This document shows, in pieces, positions 49,290-59,262 of a DNA stretch of 64,000 bases. The position numbers and the translations under genes were made by a program. The stretch's first letter is position 1. Every line of letters begins with the position of its first letter. The notes beneath the pieces are model-generated. The model saw nothing but the letters and a program-made list of their open reading frames with translations. It did no database searches and was not told the origin of the DNA. The stretch comes from Planctomycetota bacterium. Lineage in GTDB: Bacteria; Planctomycetota; UBA1135; UBA2386. The stretch spans positions 62,001 through 126,000 of the forward strand of contig JACKIC010000009.1 in the NCBI GenBank assembly GCA_020638655.1, given 5' to 3'.

Positions 49290-51640
49290 TTGCGTTCCTC
49301 GATCCAGGAGTAGTCGATCTGCACCTCGGCGCGGCCCCCGCGCAGCGCGATCGGCACCCGCAGCTCCTTCGTATCTCCGCGCTCGAGGATGCGGCAGGTC
49401 GCCGGCTGCAGCCGCAGCCACAACGAGTCGCCGACGCGGACCACGCCAGCCTCGACCTGTTCGATGCGCGCGCCGCGCGCGGCCAGGAGCTGCAGGTCCG
49501 CGTCGCCCTCGCCCGAGCAACGCAGCGTGCGCTGCAGCGTCGTGCCCGGCAGGCTGCTCAGGAACTGCTCGTGCAGGGTGTCGCTCACCTCGACCCCGGC
49601 ACACTCGTAACGGAACGTCGGCCGCTGCTGCGGATCGAGGTCGTAGCCGAGCCAGCGCTGGCCGAGTTCGCGCCGCGACACCTCCGGCCACGGCGCGTCG
49701 GGTTCGGCCAGCGCGACGATCGCCGGCCCGTTGGGCAGCTCCGCGCGGCGCCGGCCGAGGATGCGCGCCTGACCGCTGCCCTGCCCGGTCCACACGGGCG
49801 ACGCGTCGACGAACTGCCCCCACCAGATCTGGTTCAAACCGAGGCGCTCGGCGTCGAAGGTGACGTTCACGCCGCCGGGATAACCGACGCTGATGCCGCG
49901 CTTGCCGGTGTGCTGCACGCTGCGCCGCAGCACCACGGCTTCGTCCGCGACGGTCAGCTCGATCGGCGGCCGGCGCATGCCGCTCGGCTGGCGCACGTTG
50001 CGGCCCTCGGCCAGGTAGTGCCACATCGCGTCGATCTGGCGCGCGACGTCGCCGTCGCCGAGCTCGGGCCGCGTCGACGTGCCGTTCGGGAAGAACTGCG
50101 GCATCAGCGTGTTCGGTTTGAACGTGAACGGCGCGCGCAGGAAGTGCGCGAACCACTGCGGCCGCAGGCGCTGTCCCGTCGACTCGACGAGGTCGATCGC
50201 CCCCATCGCGCCCACCTGCTCGCCAGCGAAGCGGTGGCAGGTGATGCAGTTCATGCCCTTGTCGCCGACCAGCTCGCGCCCCAGGTCGAGCACCGCACGC
50301 CGCGCCTTGTCGTCGTCGGGCAAGGCCGCGACCTGCAGCGGCGGCAGCGAGTCGAGCCCTTCGAGCAACTCGGCGAGCCGCCCGGCCAGGGCGGCGCCGA
50401 AGCCCGGCATGCGCGTGCGCACGTAGGGCCGCGCCGTCTGCCCGTGCGCGATCGCCTCGACGAGCCAGTCGCGTCGCAGTTTGGCGCCGACCCCCGTCAG
50501 CGGCGGCGGCAGCCGCGCTTCGCTGCCGAGGTTGGGGTCGCTGCTCGTGAACAGTTCGTCGCGCGCTGCGGTGACCCCGCCGACGTCGCCGCGCGCGTGG
50601 CAGGCGAGGCAGTTGCGCGACACCAGCAACTGCTGGACCTGCGCCTCGCTGTCGAACGGCTGCGCCAGCTGCCCGATCGCCGTCGCCAACGCGCGCCGCT
50701 GCGCCTCGGCCAGCGAGTAGCGCGGCGCCGCACCGGGCGTCGTCGACAGACAGCCTCTGCCGACGTCGAGCGCGTCGAGCGACGCGGCGCGCCGCGCCGC
50801 GGGCCGCGACGCGTCGGGCAGGTCGTGACAGTTCGCGCAACCGAGCTCGGCGAACAATTGCCGCCCAACCTGCGCGTCGCCCGGGGCTGCCGGCGACGGC
50901 GCGGCCAGGTCCGGTCGGGCACCGAGCATCAGGAAGCTCGCGAGATCGTGCGCCTCTCCCGGCGAGAGGTGCGGGTCGGGCATGCGCGCCGCCGGCCTCG
51001 CCGCGTGCGGCGCGAGCAGGAACGTGCGCATGCTGGTCAGGGTGTACTTGTCCTGCACGCGGCCCAGCGGCACCGACGCCGCGAGCGGCAGCTCGCGGCC
51101 CTGTTCGTCGCGCGGCGCATGGCACACCGCGCAGCCGATCGTCGCGAACAGGACCCGGCCGCGCGCGGCCGCGGCGTCCTCGACGGGCCCGGCCTCCAGT
51201 TCGATCGCCGGTGAGAACGTCTGCAGGTACGCGAGCAGCGACCCGGCCGCGGCGTCGCGCGCCGCGGCGTCACGTTCCCCGAACAGGTCCGGCATCGCGG
51301 TGCCCGGCTCGGTGTGCCGCGGATCGCGCAGGAAGGCGAGCAGGTGATCGGCGCGCACGCGCGACGCGACGCTGCGCAGATCGGGCCCGACGCGCACGTC
51401 GATGCGCGCCGGCTGTCGCGGCTCGCTGTGGCAGGCGACGCAGCCGAGCTCACCGAGTAGCACCATGCCGCGCACGCGCTCGCCGATCCCGGGCATCTCG
51501 ACGCCGGCGACGACCGGCGGCGGAGCTGTGGGTGCCGCGGGCGCCGTACCGCCGGAGCAGGCGCCGAGATACGCGAGCAACCCCGCCCACGGCAGGGTCG
51601 GTCGGATCCGCAGGGTCGTGACGGGAGAGGGTGCAGTCAT
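49286..51640 (-). CDS. multihaem cytochrome c lipoprotein
   Basis: The 784 residues begin with a lipoprotein-like signal (AGLLAYLGAC). Five CxxCH haem sites are visible: CVACH, CAVCH, CANCH, CLACH and CITCH, each with a downstream Met candidate as sixth ligand. The C-terminal third is beta-rich with a YPGGVNVTFDAERLGLNQIWWGQF segment seen in planctomycete cytochrome/DUF1592-type systems. It heads the operon with the propeller and ThuA genes and would take electrons from sugar oxidation to the respiratory chain. A TAGCGT box is 27 nt upstream. Confidence 0.9.
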   Translation of the reverse strand: MTAPSPVTTLRIRPTLPWAGLLAYLGACSGGTAPAAPTAPPPVVAGVEMPGIGERVRGMVLLGELGCVACHSEPRQPARIDVRVGPDLRSVASRVRADHLLAFLRDPRHTEPGTAMPDLFGERDAAARDAAAGSLLAYLQTFSPAIELEAGPVEDAAAARGRVLFATIGCAVCHAPRDEQGRELPLAASVPLGRVQDKYTLTSMRTFLLAPHAARPAARMPDPHLSPGEAHDLASFLMLGARPDLAAPSPAAPGDAQVGRQLFAELGCANCHDLPDASRPAARRAASLDALDVGRGCLSTTPGAAPRYSLAEAQRRALATAIGQLAQPFDSEAQVQQLLVSRNCLACHARGDVGGVTAARDELFTSSDPNLGSEARLPPPLTGVGAKLRRDWLVEAIAHGQTARPYVRTRMPGFGAALAGRLAELLEGLDSLPPLQVAALPDDDKARRAVLDLGRELVGDKGMNCITCHRFAGEQVGAMGAIDLVESTGQRLRPQWFAHFLRAPFTFKPNTLMPQFFPNGTSTRPELGDGDVARQIDAMWHYLAEGRNVRQPSGMRRPPIELTVADEAVVLRRSVQHTGKRGISVGYPGGVNVTFDAERLGLNQIWWGQFVDASPVWTGQGSGQARILGRRRAELPNGPAIVALAEPDAPWPEVSRRELGQRWLGYDLDPQQRPTFRYECAGVEVSDTLHEQFLSSLPGTTLQRTLRCSGEGDADLQLLAARGARIEQVEAGVVRVGDSLWLRLQPATCRILERGDTKELRVPIALRGGRAEVQIDYSWIEERK

Positions 51641-51735
51641 GCTGCGACGCGCGAACGAGGTGCGGCGACGCTAGCGCCACGGCGCTGGCGCGTCCACGTC
51701 GCAAGGCAAACCATGACACCGGACCCGCGCGGCGC

Positions 51736-53346
51736 TCACTCGCGCCACAGCACGCCGAAGGAGGTGCCGCGCGGGTCCGTCACCTCCCAGTGCTTGAGCC
51801 CGGGATCCCCCAGCGCCAGCTGTGCCTGCGCCCAATCGCTGCCGGCGTTGAGCCAGGCCAGGTGTTCGCCCTTCGTCTGCGCGGTCGCACAGCACCGGCG
51901 ATGCACGAGGCAGGTGCCCGACACCTGCAACTGTTGCAACAGCGCCGGGGTCGCCGCCGCCGAGAAGTCGCCGAACGCGGCGTCGATCGGCTCGATGCGC
52001 CCCATGCTCAGCACGTAGAGCGGATTGGCGATCGAGTAGCTGAGCCCGACGACGCGACTGCACCCGCGTCCGTGCAGGAACTCGAGCACGTCGTAGAGGC
52101 TGGTCGAGCCGAGGTTGACGCCGCGGTTACCTGCAAGGTGCTGGGTCGCGCGCAGCCCGATCCAGGCCCCCTGGCCCGCGACCGCGACGAGCACCAGCGC
52201 GGCGATCGGCCGCAGAAGACGGAGCGCCGCGAACCGTCGCAGCAGCCGGTCGGCGCTGGCGAACACCGCCAGCACCAGCACCGGCTGCAACATCAGGAAG
52301 TGCCACGGCCGTTGCAGACCCGGCACCGCGGTGAATGCGCAGAACGTCACCAGCAGCAGCAGCGGCAGGAACAGGCCCCGTTCCCGCGCGGGCTCGCGCC
52401 GGCCCGGCCACGCGGCGAGCACCAGCGCCGCGCCCCACACCAACAGCCCCACCACCACGAACCACGACAGCCCACCGCCGTCGAACCGCGTCTCGGTGAG
52501 CGCCCGCGCCATGTAGGGATCGCCGACCTGTCGCACGAGCTCGCGCGCGTTCTCCCACCACCGCTGCAGGTACGGCGCGGTCGCCGCCGACTCGATGCCC
52601 GTCATCTGCCGCAGCGGCCCCAGCCCGTTGCGCGCGAAGTAGATCGCGGTCGGCAACAGCGGCAGCGCGGTCAGGGCCGCGAGCGCGGCGCCCCGCCGAC
52701 TGCCGAGTTCGTGCCGCAGCGCTGGCCACAGCCACCACGCGGCGGTGACCATCAGCGCCGCGACGCACGGCGCACCGGTGAGCTTGTCGGCGAGCGCGGC
52801 GCTCGCGGCGACCATCGCCAGCAACAGGTGACCGCGCTGCCGCGACGCGTACGCGCGCAGCACCGCCCCGATCGCGACGGCGAGCAGCGTGTTCTGCAGC
52901 AGGAACGGCCCCTGATCGGTCGGCACGAACAGCAGGAAATTGGGGTCGAGCAGCGGCAGCAGGAACACCGCGGCGGCGACGCGCGGGCCGGTCGCCGCGC
53001 GCAGCGCCCAGAACAGGCTCAGCAGGTAGACGATCGCGAGCCCCAGGTTGCCGCCGCGCAACACCCACGGCGCGCCGCCGAACAGCGCGAGCACCGGCGC
53101 GGCGAGATACGACTTGATCGCGCCCTGATACGGCCCGGTCACCAGCGGCAGCCGCAGGCCGAAGACCCGCACCTCCTGCTCGGGCACGAGGCGGTCCTGC
53201 TCGAGCAGCCCGACCGCCGCGGGCAGGTTCCACAGTTCGTCGTGATAGACGGCGACGTGCTCGGTCTGCACGAACGTGCTGCGCGCCAGCATGCCGATGC
53301 CGAAGACGACGCCGAGCAGCAGCGGCAGCAGGGCGCCTTTCGTCAC
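51736..53346 (-). CDS. polytopic membrane protein, GT-C glycosyltransferase-like
   Basis: The 536 residues contain about ten hydrophobic segments. An early periplasmic loop carries VAVYHDELWNLPAA, with the acidic pair near the first membrane segment that GT-C enzymes of the ArnT/PMT type use for catalysis. A soluble C-terminal part (about 430-536) follows. GT-C enzymes transfer sugars from lipid-linked donors outside the membrane. Its GTG start overlaps the stop of the HEAT-repeat gene. The specific donor and acceptor are unknown. Confidence 0.7.
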   Translation of the reverse strand: MTKGALLPLLLGVVFGIGMLARSTFVQTEHVAVYHDELWNLPAAVGLLEQDRLVPEQEVRVFGLRLPLVTGPYQGAIKSYLAAPVLALFGGAPWVLRGGNLGLAIVYLLSLFWALRAATGPRVAAAVFLLPLLDPNFLLFVPTDQGPFLLQNTLLAVAIGAVLRAYASRQRGHLLLAMVAASAALADKLTGAPCVAALMVTAAWWLWPALRHELGSRRGAALAALTALPLLPTAIYFARNGLGPLRQMTGIESAATAPYLQRWWENARELVRQVGDPYMARALTETRFDGGGLSWFVVVGLLVWGAALVLAAWPGRREPARERGLFLPLLLLVTFCAFTAVPGLQRPWHFLMLQPVLVLAVFASADRLLRRFAALRLLRPIAALVLVAVAGQGAWIGLRATQHLAGNRGVNLGSTSLYDVLEFLHGRGCSRVVGLSYSIANPLYVLSMGRIEPIDAAFGDFSAAATPALLQQLQVSGTCLVHRRCCATAQTKGEHLAWLNAGSDWAQAQLALGDPGLKHWEVTDPRGTSFGVLWRE

Positions 53347-54434
53347 CGACGTTCCTTTGCGGGAACGATACGTGCCAACGCGACCGCGGCCACGGCGGCG
53401 AGTCGGGCGTCGGCGCCCCCGGCGTACTCACGCAGCAGGGTCGCGGCGCCGGCGGCCGCGGGCCCGATCAGCCCGAGGGTGGTGACGAGTTCGACGCGCT
53501 CGGCGGCCTCGAGCGGCGCGGCGTCGTCGCCCTGCAACGTCGCCACCAGGTGGGGAACGGCCGCGGCGGCGCCGTCGACGCGGATCCGGATCGCCTCCTC
53601 GGCGTCGCGGCGTTGGCGCGTGCTGCCGTGCCGCACCAGGTACCCGTAGGCCTCGAGCGCCGCAGGCCCGTCCGGCTGGATGCGCACGATCGCCAGCGCG
53701 CACCGACGGTTGTCGGGCGGGCCCGTCGGGCAACTGATGTGCTGCGCCTCCTGCCCGAGCAGGCACGTTCGTTTGCTGCGGAACACGGGCAGCCGCAGGC
53801 AGCCCAGCAATGCCGGCACGGCCTTCGCCGCGTCGGCGCCGCGGCGCGCCAGCAACTGCGCGGTGGCATCGTGGCGGTACACCCAGCTGTCGCCGCGGCG
53901 CTCGAGTTGCGCGATCAGCTGGTCGACGTCGGCGTCGCGGCCGAGCACGGTCTCGCCGCGCGCGTACTCGCTGGCCTGCAGGATGCTCCAGGCCAACCTC
54001 AGCCGCAGCGCATCGTCGTCGAGCCGACCGATCTCCATGCCGGCCCCGCCGAGGTTCGACAGCGCCTCGGGGATCGCCGCCGCGTCGAGGAACGGCATCA
54101 CGGCGGCGCGAGTGATGAACAGTTCGGCGCGCACCTCCGGAGCCTCGACCTCCATCGCGGCGAGCGTGTCGTAGCAGAACCCGGCGTGATGCGCGAGGTC
54201 GCGAACCGCGGCCAACCACGTCGCGGCGGCGACGGGCTCGGCCGCGGGCACGGCCGCGATCAGGCGCCGCACGGCGTCGGGTCCCAGTCGGTCGAGTTCG
54301 TCGATGGCGGCGTCGCGACGGGACGCATCACCGAGCCGTGCCAGCAGCGCCGACTCGTCGACGAACGGATCCTGGGCGGCGAGGGCCGTGACCAGCAGGC
54401 CGGACGTGAGCACCCCTATCGGCAGCGTCCTCAT
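53343..54434 (-). CDS. secreted HEAT-repeat-like protein
   Basis: The 363 residues begin with a signal peptide (MRTLPIGVLTSGLLVTALAAQ). The rest is alpha-helical with HEAT/PBS-like repeats (LLARLGDASRRDAAIDELDRLG, AVPALLGCLRLPVF, AVPHLVATLQGDDAAPLEAAERVELVTTLGLIG, GAATLLREYAGGADARLAAVAAVALARI). These are binding scaffolds. I chose the ATG 10 nt after a TATCGT box; an earlier in-frame start is open but lacks a signal peptide at the right place. Confidence 0.75.
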   Translation of the reverse strand: MRTLPIGVLTSGLLVTALAAQDPFVDESALLARLGDASRRDAAIDELDRLGPDAVRRLIAAVPAAEPVAAATWLAAVRDLAHHAGFCYDTLAAMEVEAPEVRAELFITRAAVMPFLDAAAIPEALSNLGGAGMEIGRLDDDALRLRLAWSILQASEYARGETVLGRDADVDQLIAQLERRGDSWVYRHDATAQLLARRGADAAKAVPALLGCLRLPVFRSKRTCLLGQEAQHISCPTGPPDNRRCALAIVRIQPDGPAALEAYGYLVRHGSTRQRRDAEEAIRIRVDGAAAAVPHLVATLQGDDAAPLEAAERVELVTTLGLIGPAAAGAATLLREYAGGADARLAAVAAVALARIVPAKERR

Positions 54435-54444
54435 GGTGCCGCGC

Positions 54445-54450
54445 ACGATA
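54445..54450 (-). promoter_or_regulatory. TATCGT -10-like box before the HEAT-repeat gene
   Basis: TATCGT on the - strand ends 10 nt before the ATG at 54434. It lies in the 35-bp space after the upstream gene's stop, so the HEAT-GT pair could be transcribed separately. Confidence 0.45.
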
Positions 54451-54469
54451 CCCCCCGCCGCGCGCGACC

Positions 54470-56698
54470 TCACCAGCGCAACACCGCCACCTCGCGCACG
54501 CCGGAGCCTTCGGCCAGGTCGAACTCGCGCGTCGGCCCGGCGAGCAGCCAGCCGCGTGTGTTGCGTTCGCGGCGCTGCACCGCGAGCCGGAAGGCCCCCG
54601 CCGGCAGGCCGATCAAGTCGACGCGCCCGTTCGCGGCGCTCAGCGTCTCGCCGATCAGAGGCCAGTAGGGCGACGCGTCGCCGGTCGCGACCGCTTCGGC
54701 GTCGAGGACCCGCACCTCACAATCGGCGAGCGGTCGACCGTCGGCGCCGAGCACCAGCACGAAACGCGGCACGCTGCGCGGCAGCTCGAGTACGAAGCGC
54801 GACAGACCGGCGGGCACGCCGCGCAGGCGCTGCGTCTTGCGGGCGCGGCCGTCGGCCTGCATCACGAACTGCAGATCGCCGGGCGGCACGCACAGGCGCA
54901 GCCGTCCTCGCGCGTCCCCGACTTCGCCGATCGACGACGACACACCCGCGATCGGCAGACGGGTGCCCGGATCGACGACCTGACACTCGATCCTGGCCAG
55001 GCCCTCGAGCCCTTCGCCACAACGCAGCTCGACCACCTCGCCGGCGCGCACCCGCCGCCGCGCCGGCCACAGCAGATCGTCCGGAACGGTGACGAGTTCG
55101 TAGTCGCCCCCACCCACCTCCTCGAACCGGAACTCCCCGCCATCGAGCGCGACCTGCTGCATGCCGCGCAGCGCTTCGGCCTCTTGCGACCCCGCCTGGC
55201 CGAGGCGCGCGGCGAGCCGTTCGAGCGGCCCGCCGACCGTGCGCAGCACCACGGCACCGCGCAGCGGCGCGCCGTCGTCGTCGACGCATCGCCCGCGCAC
55301 GGTGCCGGCCGCGCCCAGACGCAGGTCGACGGCCAGCGAGCCAACCGCGCCGTCGAGCTGTTCGCGCCACGCCGGCGCGTGCCCCGAACGCCACGCCGAC
55401 AGGACGAAGGGCTCACCGGCGGGCCCTTCGATCGCGTAGCGCCCCTGTTCGTCGGCCAAGACATGTCGCCAGCCATCGAGGTGGTCCTGGCAATGCCACA
55501 CGACTTCGGTGTGCGCGACGGCCTCGCCTCGAGCATCGAGCACCCGGCCGTGCACACGCAGCACCTTGGCCGGGTCCACGGTCTGCAGCTGCACGTCGAC
55601 CACGTCGGTCGCCGCATCGACCCACTGCTGGTAGTCCGCGCAGCCGTCGACTTCGATGCGCAGGCGCCACCGGACCCGTTCGACAAACACCTTGAAGTCG
55701 TCGGTGAGTGGCTGGCCCCAGCTCGTCAGGCGGCGGCGATCGACCTCGGCAGCGACCACCAGCGGCGACGCCGCCATCGCTGGCATCTCGCTGGTGTCGC
55801 CGCGCAACGAGACGGTGCCGCGCACCCCCGGCGGGCGGTGCACGTGAACGGTCACCAAGCGCATCCGTCGATTGTCGAGCAGCTGCAGCGAGAGCTGCGT
55901 CGGCCCCGCCGGCAGATCACACCGCAGGGAGTATCGACTCGTGTGCCCGCGGGCGGTCGCCGAGATCGTGCAGACCCCAGCGGGAACGTCGAGGCGCGCC
56001 AACCCGTTCGGATCGCTGTCGACGGCCGTGCCGGCGCTGCGCAGCAGGTTCTCGAACGGTCCGCCCGGGACCGGCACACCGACCACCGTCACCGCGGCTG
56101 CCTCGATCGCGTTGCCGCCGTCGTCCACGACCTTCACGGTCAGCGCCGCACCGGCCGGCACGACCAGCACGACCGTGTCCGACGCCGCCGCCGCGACGAT
56201 CGGCTCGCCGTCGAACTGCAACCAGCCGAGGCCCGGCGCCGCGACCCGCAGACCGTCGAGTTGTTCGACGCGCCGCACCGAGGTGCGGAAGCGACCCGCG
56301 GCGTCGGTGGTGCCGAGGTCCTTGCCGAACGAGAACTCGTTGCCCCCGCGACACCACCCCACCTCGACCTCGGCGCCCGCGACCGGCGCGCCGGTGGTGT
56401 CGCGCACGAGCATCGTCAACCCGTCCGGCACCGCGGCGATCGGTTCGCCGTCGCCGTCGACGCTGCGGAACGGTTCCGGCGTCTCCCCGGCAGCTGCCGT
56501 GGCGACGCGCTGCGGCGCCGCGGTTTCGTCGGCGACGACGTCCGCACCGGCGGGCACCCCCTGCGGCGGGTTCGCGAGCGGCGCCGGCGCGACCGCGTCG
56601 CCGCGCCACGACGACCAGGCCCACAGCAGCGCCCCGATCGCGGCGGCGAGCAGCGGCCAGCGCCACCGCGCGCCGAGGCTGCGCGCGTCGGTGGTCAC
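54470..56698 (-). CDS. membrane-anchored carboxypeptidase-regulatory-like domain protein
   Basis: The 742 residues have a short cytoplasmic start, one membrane segment (WPLLAAAIGALLWAW, about 14-28) and a chain of beta-sandwich modules: MLVRDTTGAPVAGAEVEV, VKVVDDGGNAIEAAAVTV, HGRVLDARGEAVAHTEVVW, GRCVDDDGAPLRGAVVL and QVVDPGTRLPIAGVSS. The exported half of the sigma-factor fusion is built the same way, so this is what that protein would look like without the sigma part. It starts with GTG overlapping the HAD gene stop (GTGA). Confidence 0.82.
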   Translation of the reverse strand: MTTDARSLGARWRWPLLAAAIGALLWAWSSWRGDAVAPAPLANPPQGVPAGADVVADETAAPQRVATAAAGETPEPFRSVDGDGEPIAAVPDGLTMLVRDTTGAPVAGAEVEVGWCRGGNEFSFGKDLGTTDAAGRFRTSVRRVEQLDGLRVAAPGLGWLQFDGEPIVAAAASDTVVLVVPAGAALTVKVVDDGGNAIEAAAVTVVGVPVPGGPFENLLRSAGTAVDSDPNGLARLDVPAGVCTISATARGHTSRYSLRCDLPAGPTQLSLQLLDNRRMRLVTVHVHRPPGVRGTVSLRGDTSEMPAMAASPLVVAAEVDRRRLTSWGQPLTDDFKVFVERVRWRLRIEVDGCADYQQWVDAATDVVDVQLQTVDPAKVLRVHGRVLDARGEAVAHTEVVWHCQDHLDGWRHVLADEQGRYAIEGPAGEPFVLSAWRSGHAPAWREQLDGAVGSLAVDLRLGAAGTVRGRCVDDDGAPLRGAVVLRTVGGPLERLAARLGQAGSQEAEALRGMQQVALDGGEFRFEEVGGGDYELVTVPDDLLWPARRRVRAGEVVELRCGEGLEGLARIECQVVDPGTRLPIAGVSSSIGEVGDARGRLRLCVPPGDLQFVMQADGRARKTQRLRGVPAGLSRFVLELPRSVPRFVLVLGADGRPLADCEVRVLDAEAVATGDASPYWPLIGETLSAANGRVDLIGLPAGAFRLAVQRRERNTRGWLLAGPTREFDLAEGSGVREVAVLRW

Positions 56699-57672
56699 TT
56701 GGGCGGATACACGACGCGCCAGTCGTTCTTCATGCTGACCACGGTCCAGTGCTTCGCCGCCGCTTCGTCGAGCCCCTTGTCGAGCTTGCCGACCGAAGAC
56801 TTGCGGTCGTAGGCGAACTCACGATCGCCGTCGTCGTGGTGCACGTAGAGGCACAGGCGCGCGCCGGGGCCCGCCGCCGTCCACTGCAGCATCTGCAGGT
56901 CGCCGTCCGAATTGCCGAACGCGGCGATCGGCCGCCGCCCGAAGATGCGTTCGATCGCGACGGGCTTGCCCTCCTTGTCGTCGAGGAACTCGATGCCGGG
57001 CTGCTTGACGATCGCGGGCACGCCGTCGCGCAACTCGAACTTGTGCTTGCCGACGCTGCCGACGACCTGCTCGGGCGGGATGCCGTAGGTCGCTTCGGCG
57101 AACGCGCGCAGGAACTCGACGCCGCCGCCGCTGACGATGCAGGTGCGGAACCCGTTGGCGCGCAGGTAGGTCAGCAGCTCGAGCATCGGCTGGAACACCA
57201 TCTCGGTGTAGAGGCGGCCCGTGGCCGGGTGGCGCGCCGTCGCGAGCCACGCCTTGGCCACCAATTGGAACTCCTCGGTGGTCATGCCCGAGTGTGTCGC
57301 CGACACGATCTCGAGGATCGACTTCTCACCGCCGGCGAGGGCGGCCTTCATGTCGCCCTTGAGCAGCGACGCGAACGGCTCCTGCGTCTGCCACTCGGGG
57401 TGCTTGTCCGCCATCGCCTTGACGCGGTCGACGGCGAAGAAGAACTGGAAGTACAGCGGCTGCTCGGACCACAGGGTGCCGTCGTTGTCGAACGTGGCGA
57501 GGCGCTCGGCGGGCGGCACGAAGTCGGGCGAGCCCGGCTTGGTGACCCGCTCGACGAACGCGATCACGTCGCGGCGCGCCGCGGTGTCCTGCCACGAGGG
57601 CAAGGGATCCTGGGCGAGAGCGGCGAGCGCCAGGCCGAGGATCGAGGAGAGCAACAAGGGGGTCTGTCGCAT
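56695..57672 (-). CDS. secreted HAD-superfamily phosphatase
   Basis: The 325 residues have a signal peptide (MRQTPLLLSSILGLALAALAQ) and HAD motifs: FDNDGTLW with nucleophile Asp62 and acid/base Asp64, VSGGG as motif II, and GNSDGDLQML as motif IV. Export of a HAD phosphatase suggests phosphate scavenging or turnover of a phosphorylated envelope component. It follows the outer-membrane factor gene by 55 bp, and its stop overlaps the next start. Confidence 0.88.
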   Translation of the reverse strand: MRQTPLLLSSILGLALAALAQDPLPSWQDTAARRDVIAFVERVTKPGSPDFVPPAERLATFDNDGTLWSEQPLYFQFFFAVDRVKAMADKHPEWQTQEPFASLLKGDMKAALAGGEKSILEIVSATHSGMTTEEFQLVAKAWLATARHPATGRLYTEMVFQPMLELLTYLRANGFRTCIVSGGGVEFLRAFAEATYGIPPEQVVGSVGKHKFELRDGVPAIVKQPGIEFLDDKEGKPVAIERIFGRRPIAAFGNSDGDLQMLQWTAAGPGARLCLYVHHDDGDREFAYDRKSSVGKLDKGLDEAAAKHWTVVSMKNDWRVVYPPK

Positions 57673-57727
57673 GATCGGTTCTTGCAGGTGAGGGTTCGGA
57701 ACGACTCGGTGACGGGGCCGCCGCAGC

Positions 57728-59191
57728 TCAGCGAGGAGCACCGACGGATCCGGTGGCATCTTCCGCGGCCGCATCGGCGAGCGCGGGGTCCCACCCGCCG
57801 CCGAGCGCGCGATACAGGAACACCAGCGCCGCGGCCGCCTGACCGCGCGCACTGGCGACTTCGTTCTGCTGGGTGAACACGCTGCGCTGTACGTCCAGCA
57901 CGTTCTCGTAGTCGATGAGGCCGCCGCGATAGAGGATCGTCGACAAGCGCAACGCCTCCACCGAAGCGGCGGCGGCGCGCTCCAGCGCCTCGACCCGCAC
58001 ACGCTGCTCGGTGAAGGTGGTCATCGACGTCTCGACCTCCTCGAGCGCGCCGAGCACCGCCTGCTCGTACAGCAACAGCGACTGCTGCACGCGCGCGTCC
58101 TCGACCGCGATCGCGCTGCGCGTGCGGCCGCCGTCGAACAACGTCCAGCGCATCGACGGACCGAGCGCGAGGCTGCGGTTGCCCGCGTCGAACAGGTCGC
58201 CGCCGGCCGGGGCCGCGAGGCCGAGCTGGCCGTTGATGCCGAAGGTCGGGTACAGATCCGCGGTGGCCACGCCGACGCGCGCGGTCTGCGCCGCCAGCCG
58301 GCGCTCTGCGGCGCGGATGTCGGGGCGCTGCCGCAACAGGTCTGCCGGCACGCCGACCGCCACCTGGGTCGGCGGCACCGGGATCGGCCGCGGCGCCGCC
58401 AGCTCGTCGTGCAGCGCCTGCGGGTTCTGGCCGAGCAGCACGCCGAGCGTGTTGATCTCGCGCGCGAGGTTGATGCGCAGCGGCGGCACCTGCGCCTCGG
58501 ACGCCGCGAGCACGCTGCGCGCGCGCGCCGCGTCGAGCTCCGACGACAACCCCGAACGTTGCCGCGACTCGGTCAGGCCGAGGATCTCGCGCTGGCTGTC
58601 GATGTTGCTCTCGGCGATGCCCAGCTGGCTCTGCAGCGCCCGCACCCCGAGGTAGGCGCGCGCGACCTCGGCGAGCAACGCGACCCTGACGTCGCGCTGG
58701 TCCTCGGCGGTCGCCTGGAACTCGGCGGCCGAAGCCTCGATCTGCCGCGCCACGCGCCCGAACAGGTCCAGCTCCCAGCTGACCTCGGCGCCGATCGACG
58801 ACGTCGTGCGCGTCTCGAAGCCCGTGTAGCGGTCGTTGCCGAGGCCGACGCTGCCGCCGACCCCGATGTTGGGGTATCGACCGGCCTTGGCGTAGCCCAG
58901 CCGCGCCTTGGCCTCGCCGACGCGCGCGACCGCGATCGCGAGGTCCTTGTTGCCGGCCACCGCGCGCGCGATCAGCGAGGTCAGCTGCGCATCCCCGAAC
59001 ACCTGCCACCACTCGGTGAGGTCGGTCGCGCCGGGCACGTAGGCGGGATCGGCGCTGCCGTAGCCCTCGGGCACGACCTGGGACCCGAGCTGCGGCGGTT
59101 CGTAGTCGGGTCCGACGGTGCACGCCGCGAGCACCAGGCCCACGAGCGCGGCGAGGCAGCTCACGAACGGCGAGACCGGAGCGGCTGGCAT
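57728..59191 (-). CDS. RND efflux outer-membrane channel, NodT/OprM family lipoprotein
   Basis: The 487 residues have a lipobox (LVLAAC) followed by CTVGPDYEPP, the usual opening of this family, and two OEP repeats (about 60-260 and 275-470), with WELDLFGRV and LFDGGRTRSAIAVEDARVQQSLLLYEQAVLGALEEVE. TolC-like trimers of this kind form the outer-membrane duct for RND pumps. It is divergent from the adaptor and pump genes, 75 bp away. There is no Shine-Dalgarno; TATCTT lies 7 nt before the ATG. Confidence 0.93.
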   Translation of the reverse strand: MPAAPVSPFVSCLAALVGLVLAACTVGPDYEPPQLGSQVVPEGYGSADPAYVPGATDLTEWWQVFGDAQLTSLIARAVAGNKDLAIAVARVGEAKARLGYAKAGRYPNIGVGGSVGLGNDRYTGFETRTTSSIGAEVSWELDLFGRVARQIEASAAEFQATAEDQRDVRVALLAEVARAYLGVRALQSQLGIAESNIDSQREILGLTESRQRSGLSSELDAARARSVLAASEAQVPPLRINLAREINTLGVLLGQNPQALHDELAAPRPIPVPPTQVAVGVPADLLRQRPDIRAAERRLAAQTARVGVATADLYPTFGINGQLGLAAPAGGDLFDAGNRSLALGPSMRWTLFDGGRTRSAIAVEDARVQQSLLLYEQAVLGALEEVETSMTTFTEQRVRVEALERAAAASVEALRLSTILYRGGLIDYENVLDVQRSVFTQQNEVASARGQAAAALVFLYRALGGGWDPALADAAAEDATGSVGAPR

Positions 59192-59193
59192 GC

Positions 59194-59262
59194 GGCGCAA
59201 GATAGCTGCCCGCACGGGCGCCGCACAGGTGCTTGCCGCGCGCGCCCCCTCTATCTTGCGCC
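59194..59262. promoter_or_regulatory. symmetric divergent promoter with 12-bp inverted repeat
   Basis: GGCGCAAGATAG (59194-59205) is the exact reverse complement of CTATCTTGCGCC (59251-59262). Each copy points outward and sits 2-4 nt from a start codon: the channel gene on the left, the adaptor on the right. Each contains TATCTT, 7 and 9 nt before its ATG. The pair could be matched leaderless promoters, an operator for a repressor binding both sides, or both. Confidence 0.6.
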
